In this document: piece after piece, positions 8,686-17,131 of the stretch
Position numbering within the stretch: position 1 is the first letter of the stretch
Layout of the letters: every line of letters starts with the position of its first letter
NCBI RefSeq assembly: GCF_022414595.1
Contig: NZ_JADWYO010000053.1
Location: forward strand, 1 to 46,588
DNA: 46,588 nt
Direction: 5' to 3'
DNA from: Streptomyces sp. MUM 203J
Lineage (GTDB): Bacteria; Actinomycetota; Actinomycetes; Streptomycetales; Streptomycetaceae
Program-made: the position numbers and the translations under genes
Notes under the pieces: generated by a model
What the model was told of the DNA's origin: nothing
Database searches by the model: none
The model's input: only the letters and a program-made list of their open reading frames with translations

Positions 8686-9477
8686 ATGACCGAGGCGACT
8701 CGGCGCACACCAGGTACCCCCTGTTGGGTGAGCTTGATGGTGCACGGGCTTGACGCGACGCAGGAGTTCTACGGGGAACTGTTCGGCTGGGACTTCACGC
8801 CCGGCCCGCAGCAGCTCGGCCCGTACGTGCGCGGTCTGCTCGACGGGCGGGAGGTGGCGGGGATCGGGCAGCTCCCCGCCGACCGGGACCTGCCGGTCGC
8901 CTGGACCCCGTACCTGGCCTCCGACGACGCGGACGAGACCGCCGAATCGATCCACTGCAGCGGCGGCACGGTCGCGGTGGGGCCGCTGGACGCGGGCGAG
9001 GCGGGCCGGATGGTGATCTGCGCGGACCCGTCGGGGGCGGTGTTCGGGGTGTGGCAGGCCTCCGCGCACCTGGGCGCGGCGGTGGCGGGCACGCCCGGTG
9101 CGCCGGTGTGGAACGAACTGCTCACCCAGCAGACCGAGTCGGTCGCCAAGTTCTACCGGACGGTGTTCGGCTACGGCCTGGACCTGCTGGACGCGCCGCG
9201 AGCGGGCGTCGGCGGGGGCACGGACTTCGTGACGCTCCTGGCGGACGGCCGCCCGGTCGCCTCGCTGCACGGGGTCGGCAACGCACTGCCGCGGGACCGG
9301 GGCGCCCACTGGATGACCTGGTTCGAGGTGGCCGACCCGGACGCCACGGCCGTACGGGTCGAGAAGCTGGGCGGCCGGGTGCTGGGCCCGCCCCGGGACG
9401 ACGCGGCCGGCCGCCGGGCGACGGTCGCGGACCGGGAGGGCGCGGTCTTCACGATCGTCCGGTCCGCCACTCCCTGA
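8686..9477 (+). CDS. Two-domain VOC (glyoxalase/bleomycin resistance) family protein
   Basis: A 263-aa protein made of two vicinal-oxygen-chelate modules. The first begins CWVSLMVHGLDATQEFYGELFGW, and the second begins near residue 143 with PVWNELLTQQTESVAKFYRTVFGY. Each has the FY...FGW/FGY signature of the fold. Relatives are often annotated as hydroxylases of the mycobacterial CFP30B type, but no reaction is established. The ATG at 8686 follows GAGGAG by 9 nt; a GTG two codons upstream is an alternative. The gene is divergent from the sulfurtransferase gene and is followed by a long gap, so it is probably monocistronic. Confidence 0.8.
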   Translation: MTEATRRTPGTPCWVSLMVHGLDATQEFYGELFGWDFTPGPQQLGPYVRGLLDGREVAGIGQLPADRDLPVAWTPYLASDDADETAESIHCSGGTVAVGPLDAGEAGRMVICADPSGAVFGVWQASAHLGAAVAGTPGAPVWNELLTQQTESVAKFYRTVFGYGLDLLDAPRAGVGGGTDFVTLLADGRPVASLHGVGNALPRDRGAHWMTWFEVADPDATAVRVEKLGGRVLGPPRDDAAGRRATVADREGAVFTIVRSATP

Positions 9478-9983
9478 GGCCGGGGGACTCCCGCCCCCCA
9501 CCGGACCCCCGCATCGCACCTCGGCGGAATCCCCTGCTCGCGGACCCCGGGAAGCCGGTCCTCGCACTCCCCCGGACAGTCCGAACGGCACCTGCCACGC
9601 GCACGTGCCCTGGCAGTCGGTGGCCGCGGCGCCGCCGGTTGGCAGATGCGGTCGATCGACGACATCCACAACAGGCGCCGCGACCAGGATCGATCACATC
9701 CCGACCTGACTCGCTCAAGGGGGACGTTCTCGTTCCGGCACGGTCACGTGGCGAACGCGAACTGTCTATGCTCCCTTGCGTGTTGCGCCGCTCTCAGCGA
9801 GTAACCACACGCTGTGGAGCAGGCCGGACGGAACCCGGCTGTGGGGAGGCGTGACCACCGATGTGCTCCCGCACCCTCCGGGGGCATCGGAGGCACCCGT
9901 CGGACGTCCCGAACCGGCCCGTCCCGTCGGCGCACCGCGTCACTCCCTAGTCCACTGATCGCAGACTGTTTGGGGACCCCTCG
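9478..9983. other. 506-bp intergenic region upstream of the conservon
   Basis: No open frame here has both a plausible start and family similarity. A TATGCT hexamer around 9765 could be a -10 box but lacks a convincing -35. I see no RNA gene or strong hairpin. The conservon promoter is presumably in this stretch. Confidence 0.4.
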
Positions 9984-11492
9984 ATGGATCGTGCAGGTTC
10001 ACCCCCTGGCGCCCCGCCACGCACGGCGGCGTCAGCATGGCTCATCCCCCCCGGTGTCCTGGCCGGGGCCTGCGGCATAGCGCTGCTCGCCGTCCCCGCG
10101 GAGATACGGCTGCCGGTCGCCTGGTCCGGCCTCGCCGCGGTCGTGCTGACGGCCCTCACCTCGGCACTGACCGCCCGCCGGGCGCGCGCCTCGGAGGCGG
10201 CGCGGCACGCCAGGGCGACCTCCGGTGTCCAGCAGTTCTACGCCCAGCGTGAAGCCGCCCTGTTCCGGCGGCTGGCGGACCAGCGGACCACCGTCGTGTG
10301 GCTCGCGGAGGAGCTCCTCCCCGCGGCGGTCGCCCGGCTCCGGCGCGGCGAACCCACCACGGAGATCGTCCGCACCATCCAGTTCGGCGACCATATCGAC
10401 GCCGAGTTCGCGGAGGCGCTCCGCGGGGCCCTGCGGACGCTTCTGGACGCCGTGGAGCTGGAGGAGCGCACCAGGGACTCCTCCCAGCGTGCCCTCGTGG
10501 CCATCGCCCGCCGCGTCCAGGCGATCGTGCACCAGCTCGGCAAGGAACTGCACGAGATGCAGATGCTGCACGGCACGGACCTCGTGGTCTCCCGCGGCCT
10601 GCAGACCATCGACCACCGCAACGCGCTGGTCGGCCGTCTCGCCGCCAGCATCGCGGTCCTGGGCGACTCCCGGCCGGGACGCCAGTGGTCGAAGCCCATC
10701 ACCCTCTACGACATCATCCGCGGCGGCATGTCCCGCATCGTGGCCTACCCCCGCGTGAAGCTCCAGTCGATCGCGGAGGTGGCCATCATCGGCCGCGGGG
10801 CCGAGCCGCTGATGCACCTGCTCGCGGAGCTGCTCGACAACGCCACGACCTTCTCGCCGCCGAACTCCCCCGTCCAGGTCAACGCGAGCGAGGTGCCCAC
10901 CGGCGTCGCGATCGAGATCGAGGACCGCGGGGTCGGGCTCACCGAGGAGGTCCGCCACCGTGTGGAGCGCACCATGGAGCGCTCGGCAGCCGGCCACATC
11001 GACTTCTCCGACCTGGGGGAGACGACCCAGCTCGGCATGCCGGTGGTCGCCCGGCTGGCCAAGGAGCACAACTTCGTCGTCGACCTGCGTACCTCCGCGT
11101 ACGGAGGCGTCCGGGCCGTCGTGCTCGTACCGCGCGGTCTGATCACCACCATCGCCCCGCCCGCGCTGAAGTTCCAGCCGCGCGCCCCCAAGCACCGGCG
11201 CGCGCCGGACGTCCCGAACACACCGCCGGTCCCGAGCGTGCCGAGGCCGGCACCGACGCGTGACGGTGCCGCGGACTCCGCCGAGCTCCCCACGACCACC
11301 AACGGACTGCCGCAGCGGCGGCGCCACTCGCCCGTCCCCACACCGGTCGTCCGCACGAGCCCCGAACCGCCCCCCGCCCCCTCCCGCCGCAGGACCCGGC
11401 CTCCAGGCCTGATGTGGGAGGCCTTCAAGGGCATCAGACCGAGCAGCGACCCCGACAGCCCGACCAGCGAGCCATCAGATAAGGGTGAGTAA
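9984..11492 (+). CDS. cvnA: Conservon CvnA, membrane histidine-kinase-like protein
   Basis: A 502-aa first gene of a conservon, the Streptomyces gene set whose products form a membrane-associated complex resembling eukaryotic G-protein-coupled systems. Two adjacent membrane segments lie within residues 15-65. A helical region follows, then a HATPase domain with N-box LLDNATTFSPP, G1 box EIEDRGVGL and a later G-box-like GVRAVVLVPRG. No clear phospho-acceptor H-box is seen; IDHRNALVGRL is the nearest. The last about 120 residues are Pro/Arg-rich linker. The ATG at 9984 has GGGGA about 8 nt upstream. Only 2 nt separate its stop from cvnB, so the set is one operon. Confidence 0.85.
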   Translation: MDRAGSPPGAPPRTAASAWLIPPGVLAGACGIALLAVPAEIRLPVAWSGLAAVVLTALTSALTARRARASEAARHARATSGVQQFYAQREAALFRRLADQRTTVVWLAEELLPAAVARLRRGEPTTEIVRTIQFGDHIDAEFAEALRGALRTLLDAVELEERTRDSSQRALVAIARRVQAIVHQLGKELHEMQMLHGTDLVVSRGLQTIDHRNALVGRLAASIAVLGDSRPGRQWSKPITLYDIIRGGMSRIVAYPRVKLQSIAEVAIIGRGAEPLMHLLAELLDNATTFSPPNSPVQVNASEVPTGVAIEIEDRGVGLTEEVRHRVERTMERSAAGHIDFSDLGETTQLGMPVVARLAKEHNFVVDLRTSAYGGVRAVVLVPRGLITTIAPPALKFQPRAPKHRRAPDVPNTPPVPSVPRPAPTRDGAADSAELPTTTNGLPQRRRHSPVPTPVVRTSPEPPPAPSRRRTRPPGLMWEAFKGIRPSSDPDSPTSEPSDKGE

Positions 11493-11494
11493 CC

Positions 11495-11902
11495 GTGCCG
11501 CCACTGCCCAACATTGACTGGATGCTCACCGACCTCACGACCAGCGTCCCGTATGTGCGACACGTGGTCGTGCTGTCGGCGGACGGCCTGTGCATCGGCC
11601 AGGCCAACACGGATCCCGACACGGCCGACGCGGTCGCCGCCGCCTGCTCGGGCATGCAGAGCCTGTCGAAGGCCCTCGCACAGCAGTTCCCGGACGGGGA
11701 CGGCTCGGTACACCTGATCGGGATCGAGGTCGACTCCGGGTACTTCTCCATGATGGCTGCCGGACCGGGGGCGTACCTCGCGGTGCTGGCCGACGAGCGG
11801 GTGGACGTGGGTCTGCTGGGCGCTCGCATGCGGACACTCGTACAGCGGATCGGCCAGCACATCACCAGTCCGCCGCGCGACGACATCGGGCAGGCGATGT
11901 GA
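11495..11902 (+). CDS. cvnB: Conservon CvnB, roadblock/LC7 domain protein
   Basis: A 135-aa single-domain roadblock/LC7 protein. The N-terminus NIDWMLTDLTTSVPYVRHVVVLSADGL is the typical opening of the family, and the alternating strands and helices fill the whole length. Roadblock proteins next to small GTPases (as with MglB/MglA) commonly bind or regulate the GTPase, here CvnD. The start is GTG at 11495, two bases after the cvnA stop. Its TGA overlaps the GTG of cvnC by four bases (GTGA), a translational coupling signal. Confidence 0.88.
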   Translation: MPPLPNIDWMLTDLTTSVPYVRHVVVLSADGLCIGQANTDPDTADAVAAACSGMQSLSKALAQQFPDGDGSVHLIGIEVDSGYFSMMAAGPGAYLAVLADERVDVGLLGARMRTLVQRIGQHITSPPRDDIGQAM

Positions 11903-12258
11903 CCTTAGACAGTCAGGGCCGCCCGTGGGAGGAGGCGGCTCCCGTGCCGATGTACGTCATCACCGGCGACCCCGATCCCGCAGCCAAGAACTTCGACCTG
12001 GTCACCCTCATCACCTCGCGCTCCACACCCGAACCGGGGCTGCAGCCCGAGCAGGCGACCATCCTCGTCATGTGCAACTACCCACTGTCCGTGGCCGAGG
12101 TCTCCGCGCATCTCAGCCTGCCGTTCAGCGTCGTCACGGCGCTGCTCGCCAAGCTGGTCGAGGACCAGCGCGTGGAGGCCACCGCTCCCGTCCCTGTCAC
12201 GGCGGTACCCGAACTCGGCCTTCTGGAGGCGGTGATCCATGGACTACGCAAGCTCTGA
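11899..12258 (+). CDS. cvnC: Conservon CvnC, DUF742 protein
   Basis: A 119-aa DUF742 protein. After a short N-terminus (VTLDSQGRPWEE) comes the conserved block PMYVITGD, then a winged-helix-like C-terminal half (YPLSVAEVSAHLSLPFSVVTALLAKLVED), which suggests a DNA-binding-like fold used for partner binding. The GTG at 11899 overlaps the cvnB stop. The longer open frame upstream is only a shadow over cvnB. Its 3' end overlaps cvnD by 20 nt. The molecular role within the conservon is not established. Confidence 0.85.
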   Translation: MTLDSQGRPWEEAAPVPMYVITGDPDPAAKNFDLVTLITSRSTPEPGLQPEQATILVMCNYPLSVAEVSAHLSLPFSVVTALLAKLVEDQRVEATAPVPVTAVPELGLLEAVIHGLRKL

Positions 12259-12859
12259 TGCCCCCTCCGTCGGCCCCAGCCCGGACATGCTTCTGCCGCA
12301 CGGCGCCCGAGGGGTCAAGGTGGTGGTCGTCGGCGGCTTCGGCGTCGGCAAGACGACCATGGTCGGCGCGGTGAGTGAGATTCCGCCGCTGACCACCGAG
12401 GAGACCATGACCCAGGCGGGTGTCGGGATCGACCACAACCCCGGGGTAGCCGCCAAGAGCACCACGACCGTGGCGATGGACTTCGGCCGCATCAGCATCA
12501 ACGAGCAGCTGATCCTCTATCTCTTCGGAACACCGGGCCAGGAGCGCTTCTGGTTCCTGTGGAACGGCATCCTCGAAGGCGCCCTGGGCGCCGTGGTCCT
12601 CGTCGACACCCGGCAGATCGAGGTCTGCTTCGAGATCATCACCCGTCTGGAGGACCGCCGCGTCCCCTTCGTCGTGGCCGTCAACACGTTCCCGGAGGCC
12701 CCTCAGCACCCGATTCCCGCCCTGCGTACCGCGCTGGCCCTCAACGAGTCGGTGCCCATCATCACCTGTGACGCGCGCGACCGGCCTTCCAGCCGTGACG
12801 CCCTGCTCTCGCTGATGGGCTACCTGCGCACCCTCGCCGCCGCTCAGGAGTCCGCATGA
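12239..12859 (+). CDS. cvnD: Conservon CvnD, Ras-like small GTPase
   Basis: A 206-aa nucleotide-binding protein. P-loop GGFGVGKTT is at residues 32-40, a switch-I threonine region (PLTTEETMT) follows, and the switch-II box GTPGQERF is close to that of eukaryotic Ras/Arf. The expected NKxD guanine box appears as the weak VAVNTF, as is common in CvnD proteins, so nucleotide specificity is less certain from sequence alone. It starts at the ATG at 12239 inside cvnC and ends with an ATGA overlap into the P450 gene. It is the presumed switch of the complex with CvnA-C. Confidence 0.88.
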   Translation: MDYASSDAPSVGPSPDMLLPHGARGVKVVVVGGFGVGKTTMVGAVSEIPPLTTEETMTQAGVGIDHNPGVAAKSTTTVAMDFGRISINEQLILYLFGTPGQERFWFLWNGILEGALGAVVLVDTRQIEVCFEIITRLEDRRVPFVVAVNTFPEAPQHPIPALRTALALNESVPIITCDARDRPSSRDALLSLMGYLRTLAAAQESA

Positions 12860-14337
12860 CCCTCCCTCCCACCGACCACACCACCACCCCACCGGAACCC
12901 GTGCCCCCGCCGGGCTGCCCCGCCCACGTGCCGGGCGGGCCCGCCGCCACCGGGCCCGGAGGGCTGGCCCGGCTCTACGGCCCGGCCGCCGAGACCGACC
13001 CCATGGGCCTGTACGAGAAGCTGCGGGCCGAGCACGGACCGGTGGCGCCCGTCCTGCTCGACGGGGATGTCCGCGCCTGGCTCGTTCTCGGCTATCTGGA
13101 GAACCGCGATGTGGCCACCCGGGCCACCCAGTTCACCCGTGACCCGCGCATCTGGCACGGCTGGACCAGCGGTGAGATCGACGCCGAGACCTCCCCGCTG
13201 GTACCGCTGATCGGCTGGCGCCCCGACTGCGTGTCCGCGGACGGCGAGGAGCACCAGCGCCTGCGCCGGGCGGTCACGGCAAGTCTCAACCAGTTCGACC
13301 ACCGCGGGGTCCGTCGCCATGTCATCCGCTTCGCCCACCAGTTGATCGACGAGTTCTGCGAGGACGGCCAGGCGGAGCTGATCAACCGGTTCACCGAGCA
13401 CCTGCCCATGCTGGCGCTCACCCATCTGCTCGGCATGCCGGACGCGTACGGTCCCCGGCTCGTGCAGACGTGCCGGGACCTGATCAAGGGCTCGGCGGAC
13501 GCGGTCGCCCTCAACACCGGTCTGCTGGAGACCCTGGAGCGGCTGGTCAAGGCCAAGCGGGTGATGCCGGGGCACGACATCGCCTCCGTCCTGATGGACC
13601 ACCCGGCGGGTCTCGGCGACGACGAGGTGCTGCACCACCTGCGGCTCATCCTGCTCGCGGGCTACGAGACGACCGCCAACCTGATGGCCAACGTGCTGCG
13701 CATGGTGGTGATCGACCCGCGGTTCCGCGGGTCTCTGGCCGGAGGGCAGATGACCCTGCCGGAGGCGGTGGAGCAGGTCCTCTGGGACGAGCCGCCGCTG
13801 ATGGTGTGCCCGGGCCGCTGGGCGACCGGCGACACCACGCTCGGCGGGCACGAGGTCAAGGCGGGCGACATGCTCCTGCTCGGCCTGGCCGCCGGGAACG
13901 CCGACGAGGCCATCCGCCCCGGCGCCGCGCCGCACGTCCACCACAACCGGGCGCACCTGGCGTTCAGCACCGGCGCGCACGAGTGCCCCGGGCAGGACAT
14001 CGCGCGGGTGATCGCGGACACCGGCATCGACATCCTGCTCACCCGGCTGCCCGACCTCGGCCTGGCCATCCCCGAGGACGAGCTGACCTACCGCTCCTCC
14101 ACCTGGGCCCGGCATCTGACGGCGCTGCCGGTACGGTTCGCTCCGCGCGGCCCGGCGGCCCACGAGGTGCCGACGCCGCTGCCCGCCCCGCCGCCGCCGA
14201 GCAGTGGCAAGCCCGCCTCGGGGCAATGGCCTTTCTCCGAGGCGCAGTTGCCGCCCGAGGTGCCGGGGGCGACCCGGCCACCCGAGCCGCGCGGGTCGTG
14301 GTGGGCTCGGCTGAAGCGGTTCCTGCGGGGGCGGTAG
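12856..14337 (+). CDS. Conservon cytochrome P450, CYP157-like, lacking ExxR
   Basis: A 493-aa P450 that is the fifth conservon gene, coupled to cvnD by an ATGA overlap. The I-helix oxygen-activation motif AGYETT is at residues 268-273, and the haem-binding loop FSTGAHECPG has ligand Cys377. At the K-helix, where nearly all P450s have ExxR, the sequence reads AVEQVLWDEPP (residues 304-314): Glu and Arg are replaced by Gln and Trp. The CYP157 family was described with the same loss (EQSLW), so this places it there. The N-terminal 30 and C-terminal 70 residues are Pro-rich extensions outside the fold, and the basic tail (ARLKRFLRGR) may contact the membrane or partners. Electron donor and substrate are unknown. 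Confidence 0.88.
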   Translation: MTLPPTDHTTTPPEPVPPPGCPAHVPGGPAATGPGGLARLYGPAAETDPMGLYEKLRAEHGPVAPVLLDGDVRAWLVLGYLENRDVATRATQFTRDPRIWHGWTSGEIDAETSPLVPLIGWRPDCVSADGEEHQRLRRAVTASLNQFDHRGVRRHVIRFAHQLIDEFCEDGQAELINRFTEHLPMLALTHLLGMPDAYGPRLVQTCRDLIKGSADAVALNTGLLETLERLVKAKRVMPGHDIASVLMDHPAGLGDDEVLHHLRLILLAGYETTANLMANVLRMVVIDPRFRGSLAGGQMTLPEAVEQVLWDEPPLMVCPGRWATGDTTLGGHEVKAGDMLLLGLAAGNADEAIRPGAAPHVHHNRAHLAFSTGAHECPGQDIARVIADTGIDILLTRLPDLGLAIPEDELTYRSSTWARHLTALPVRFAPRGPAAHEVPTPLPAPPPPSSGKPASGQWPFSEAQLPPEVPGATRPPEPRGSWWARLKRFLRGR

Positions 14338-14345
14338 CGCCGGTC

Positions 14346-14376
14346 CGGCTGAGGCAGCCCGGGGGCGCCTCAGCCG
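14346..14376. terminator. Bidirectional terminator hairpin after the conservon
   Basis: CGGCTGAGGC at 14346-14355 is repeated inverted at 14367-14376, with an 11-nt GC-rich loop. It starts 9 nt after the P450 stop and lies 20 nt before the stop of the convergent gene, so it likely ends both transcripts. Confidence 0.65.
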
Positions 14377-14396
14377 TCACGCACGGCTGTCCGCCG

Positions 14397-16061
14397 TCAG
14401 CCGTCCAGCCAGTCGCCGCCGACCTCGGTCGGCACATGGCCCTGGGTGTTCCACACGAGGTGGGGGTGGGCGCACCCGAACATGTAGGCCAGCAGCGCGG
14501 TGTCCTCCTTCCAGGTCGGAGGCCGGTGCAGGACGTGGAACAGGTCGGCGCCGACCGCGCCGGAGTCGACCTGGACGGCCCGCGCGTCCGCCCCCGTCCC
14601 GCCCCCGAGAGACGCGGCCAGGGCGGCGAGATAGGTACGTCTCAGGATCTCCCAGGTGCTGTCCACCTCGCCGCGCCATTCACCGTGGAGGGCTTCGAAG
14701 GCGGCGAGTTCGGTGTGGAACAGCCGCCACAGCCGTGGGTGTTCGGTCCGGCAGCGGGCCGACAGGGCGGCCGCGCGCGCCCCGAGGCGGGCCACCGTGG
14801 GCCGGGGGCCGGTGCGCAGGGTGACGCCGCCGGACAGGAGACCGGCACAGGCGCTGGGCTGGATACCGCACAGCGGGCAGTCCTCGGCCGGGGGCAGGCC
14901 GGGGGTGATGCCGTCGAACCAGAGGGCGTGCCGGCCCGTGAGCCCCATCCACACCATGGTCGTCGGCATGAGCCAGGTGTTCCAGATGAGGCCGTGGGCC
15001 TCGGGCATGCACCCGTACTTGATCAGGGCGATGGCGCACGCGCCGTACAGGCTCTTCTCGTGGGTGGACAGCGACGAGAGCCAGAAGTTGTCGATCTCCC
15101 CGGTGACCGCATCGGCCCGGACGTCGACCATGTCGTTCACGACGCGGCACAGGACCAGTGAGGCGAGGTTCTGCTCCTGCCAGAGTTCGCTGTCGGGCGC
15201 GGTGTGCCAGAAGAGCGAGTCCAGCAGCTGGAGCAGGGCGTAGGTGGGCTGGTCGAACGGGGAGTACGGGGGGAGGACGACGGTTCCCGACCGGTGCCGG
15301 GCCAGCCAGTGCTCGTCGACGGACCGCTTGTAGGCGGCGTACAGACCGGAGACCAGGGCGCGGGCGCCGTTGACGCTGAAGTCCTCTGCGAGGCCCTCCT
15401 TGACGGCCCGTGCGACCTCTTCGACGTCGATGGCGTTCACGGCCCGCTTGTACTCGTGGAAGACCAGGATGTCGTCCTCGTACCGGAACCGGAGGCCGAG
15501 GTCCCGGTCCGCGTCGTTCATCTTCCTGGTCCACACCCAGCCGCCGGTCAGGACGCTGTCGAGTTCCCGCCGGTGGGGCCAGGTCTTGACGGTGAGCGGG
15601 CGGCCGTCGCTTCTGCGCCAGTCGTAGTCCGCCAGAGTGCGCGGGGGCGGTGCCGGGAGCCGCGAGCAGAGGGTGCAGTCGCACGGGGCGCCTTCCGGGG
15701 CGGGTGCGTCGGCCTCCGCGCGTGCGCGCCAGGCTCCCTCCAGCATCGTGCAGGCCAGCCTGCACATCCGGATCTCGGTCGCGACGGCGGGAAACGCCGA
15801 ACGGACGAGGTCGAGGCACCGGTCCAGCTCGCGCAGGCGGGCCGCGCCGTGCGCGTCCGGTTCCGGGAACTCCTTCGGGACCCGGGTCAGGACCCCGTCC
15901 ACCGGGAAGGTCTCGGGCTCCACACGGTGCCCGAGGCCGCCGCCCTTTCCCAGCCGGGTGAGTCCCGCGGACTCCCGGTGTCTGTACGGCGGGGCGCAGC
16001 GCGTGAGATGCGCCCCGACCGTCTCCATGAGTTCGCCACTGGTGCCGCTGTATCCCGCCAT
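14397..16061 (-). CDS. Large uncharacterised protein with NSE/NDxxD-like acidic motif
   Basis: A 554-aa protein of a family I do not recognise. It is largely helical-looking and has no signal peptide or clear membrane helices. The most informative segment is RVVNDMVDVRAD followed by GEIDNF (residues 306-326). It resembles the metal-binding NSE motif and trailing GE..N of class I terpene synthases, and its spacing also fits the NDxxDxxxD of prenyltransferases. An acidic EDD at 195-197 lies about 112 residues earlier. Two Cys motifs, CDCTLC (127-132) and CPLC (395-398), could bind zinc. The ATG at 16061 has GGGGA upstream. It is convergent with the conservon and probably monocistronic. An isoprenoid-type enzyme is a guess only. 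Confidence 0.6.
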   Translation of the reverse strand: MAGYSGTSGELMETVGAHLTRCAPPYRHRESAGLTRLGKGGGLGHRVEPETFPVDGVLTRVPKEFPEPDAHGAARLRELDRCLDLVRSAFPAVATEIRMCRLACTMLEGAWRARAEADAPAPEGAPCDCTLCSRLPAPPPRTLADYDWRRSDGRPLTVKTWPHRRELDSVLTGGWVWTRKMNDADRDLGLRFRYEDDILVFHEYKRAVNAIDVEEVARAVKEGLAEDFSVNGARALVSGLYAAYKRSVDEHWLARHRSGTVVLPPYSPFDQPTYALLQLLDSLFWHTAPDSELWQEQNLASLVLCRVVNDMVDVRADAVTGEIDNFWLSSLSTHEKSLYGACAIALIKYGCMPEAHGLIWNTWLMPTTMVWMGLTGRHALWFDGITPGLPPAEDCPLCGIQPSACAGLLSGGVTLRTGPRPTVARLGARAAALSARCRTEHPRLWRLFHTELAAFEALHGEWRGEVDSTWEILRRTYLAALAASLGGGTGADARAVQVDSGAVGADLFHVLHRPPTWKEDTALLAYMFGCAHPHLVWNTQGHVPTEVGGDWLDG

Positions 16062-16203
16062 TGAGTCCCCGGCTCTTCAACTCGTCCACCAGCGCCTGCC
16101 GTTGGCAGATGCCTCAGGCGCGTGTCCGCCGGGCCGAAGATAACAGCGGCGGGTGTCATGGCAGGAGGAACAGAATCGGCCACCTGAGCCCGCAGGTGAG
16201 AAG

Positions 16204-16633
16204 TCAGGCGGGAGTGACGGGCAGGACGTCCGGCGAGAGGGCACCCGCGCGGGCCGCGGTGCTGGCCGTGCGGCGGCGGTGATGGCGTCGGCACAGCACC
16301 TCGTAACCGACCTCCTCAGCCGGGCGGTTGACGTCGCCGACGACGACCTGTTCGCCCTCGACCACCATCTCGCTTCCACCGTGCGGGCGTCGAGGGTGGC
16401 ACGGGTCCCGCACCAGCGGCGAGCCGGTCGACCTGGTCCGGGGCCAGGAACTGTGCCTCGTCGAGAATCAGACGGTCGCAGCGGCCACCGCGCGAGAGAT
16501 CGTCGACGACATGGGCGTACAGGTCCATGCCGTCCCCGGCCTCGACGGCGTCGGTCACCAGTCCGAGACGGGAGGACAGCCGCCCCTGGCTTGCCCGGTC
16601 GTTACGGCTGAAAATCATTCCCTGGAGGCCTCG
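16204..16633 (-). pseudogene. Degenerate thymidine kinase, C-terminal part
   Basis: A decayed copy of tdk. Reading leftward, GLQGMIFSRNDRASQGRLSS through LDEAQFLAPDQVDRLA matches the intact kinase at 19793-20443 from its residue 34 on. About 46 codons are then missing, so the frame jumps from QVDRLA straight to the zinc-ribbon segment WCGTRATLDARTV. A further frameshift near 16380 moves to the frame encoding EMVVEGEQVVVGDV through LCRRHHRRR to SPDVLPVTPA. The start, the Walker A P-loop and the nucleoside-binding region are absent. The copies differ at many residues, so this is an old or foreign paralogue, not a recent duplicate. The missing N-terminal codons appear at 20572-20619. Confidence 0.85.
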
Positions 16634-16916
16634 CGGGCCTCCTCGAGCACCGGTGGCCGAACTCAAGGACAGTCACGGCGGGCGTCGGACAAGGTGTCGG
16701 CCCGGCATGCCCGGCCGGTCCGGCGCCGGCACCCGGTCAGGGGCGTCGGCGGCGGCCGGCTCGCGGACGGGCGGGTACGTCATTCAGTTGAGCATCTCGC
16801 TCCCCTGCTCCGGCAGCCGCTTCCGTTCACGTGCTTCGCACAGTGCGGCGGACTCACCCGCCGCCGCTGTGGGCCTGGCGCCCTCCTCGGTATCGGCGCG
16901 CAGCCACTTCGAGCCC
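16634..16916. other. Decayed sequence between tdk remnant and IS fragment
   Basis: About 280 bp with no frame that shows family similarity. It joins the degenerate tdk copy to the IS5 fragment. It is likely the remains of insertions and deletions. Confidence 0.4.
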
Positions 16917-17012
16917 AGGGCCGATGCTGAAGAGAATCTGAACTGGGCCGTCTCGGTGGACTCTACGATCGTGCGCGCTCACCAGAATGCGGCCGGAGCT
17001 CACAAAAAGGGG
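16917..17012 (+). mobile_element. IS5-family transposase fragment
   Basis: The translated stretch RADAEENLNWAVSVDSTIVR followed by AHQNAAGAHKKG is the well-conserved segment around the first catalytic Asp of IS5-type (DDE) transposases in Streptomyces. Only 32 codons survive. The fragment stops exactly where the ISL3 left inverted repeat begins, and no continuation is recognisable on the far side of that element, so the ISL3 insertion or a linked deletion removed the rest. Confidence 0.75.
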
Positions 17013-17050
17013 TTCTGGCTCAGGTTCTGTGACGTGGCCACGCTGAGTGA
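17011..17050 (+). repeat. ISL3 left terminal inverted repeat
   Basis: Begins GGTTCTGGCTCAGGTTCTGT and continues GACGTGG. It matches the reverse complement of 19462-19501 at 33 of 40 positions. It directly abuts the IS5 transposase fragment. Confidence 0.85.
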
Positions 17051-17131
17051 CGGCTGAGCTTCTCCGGGCAGTGCGTGAAGTCGCCCGAAAATCAGCCGTA
17101 GCCATGGCAGCTGGGATGAAAGTTCGGGTCC

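Noticed and set aside
14397..16061. UbiA-type prenyltransferase on the strength of NDxxDxxxD
   Set aside because: The protein lacks the many membrane helices of UbiA, so only the motif, not the family, fits.
16316..16666. Stand-alone small protein of 116 aa
   Set aside because: Its first part aligns with tdk and its last 25 residues are frameshifted sequence; it is part of the pseudogene.
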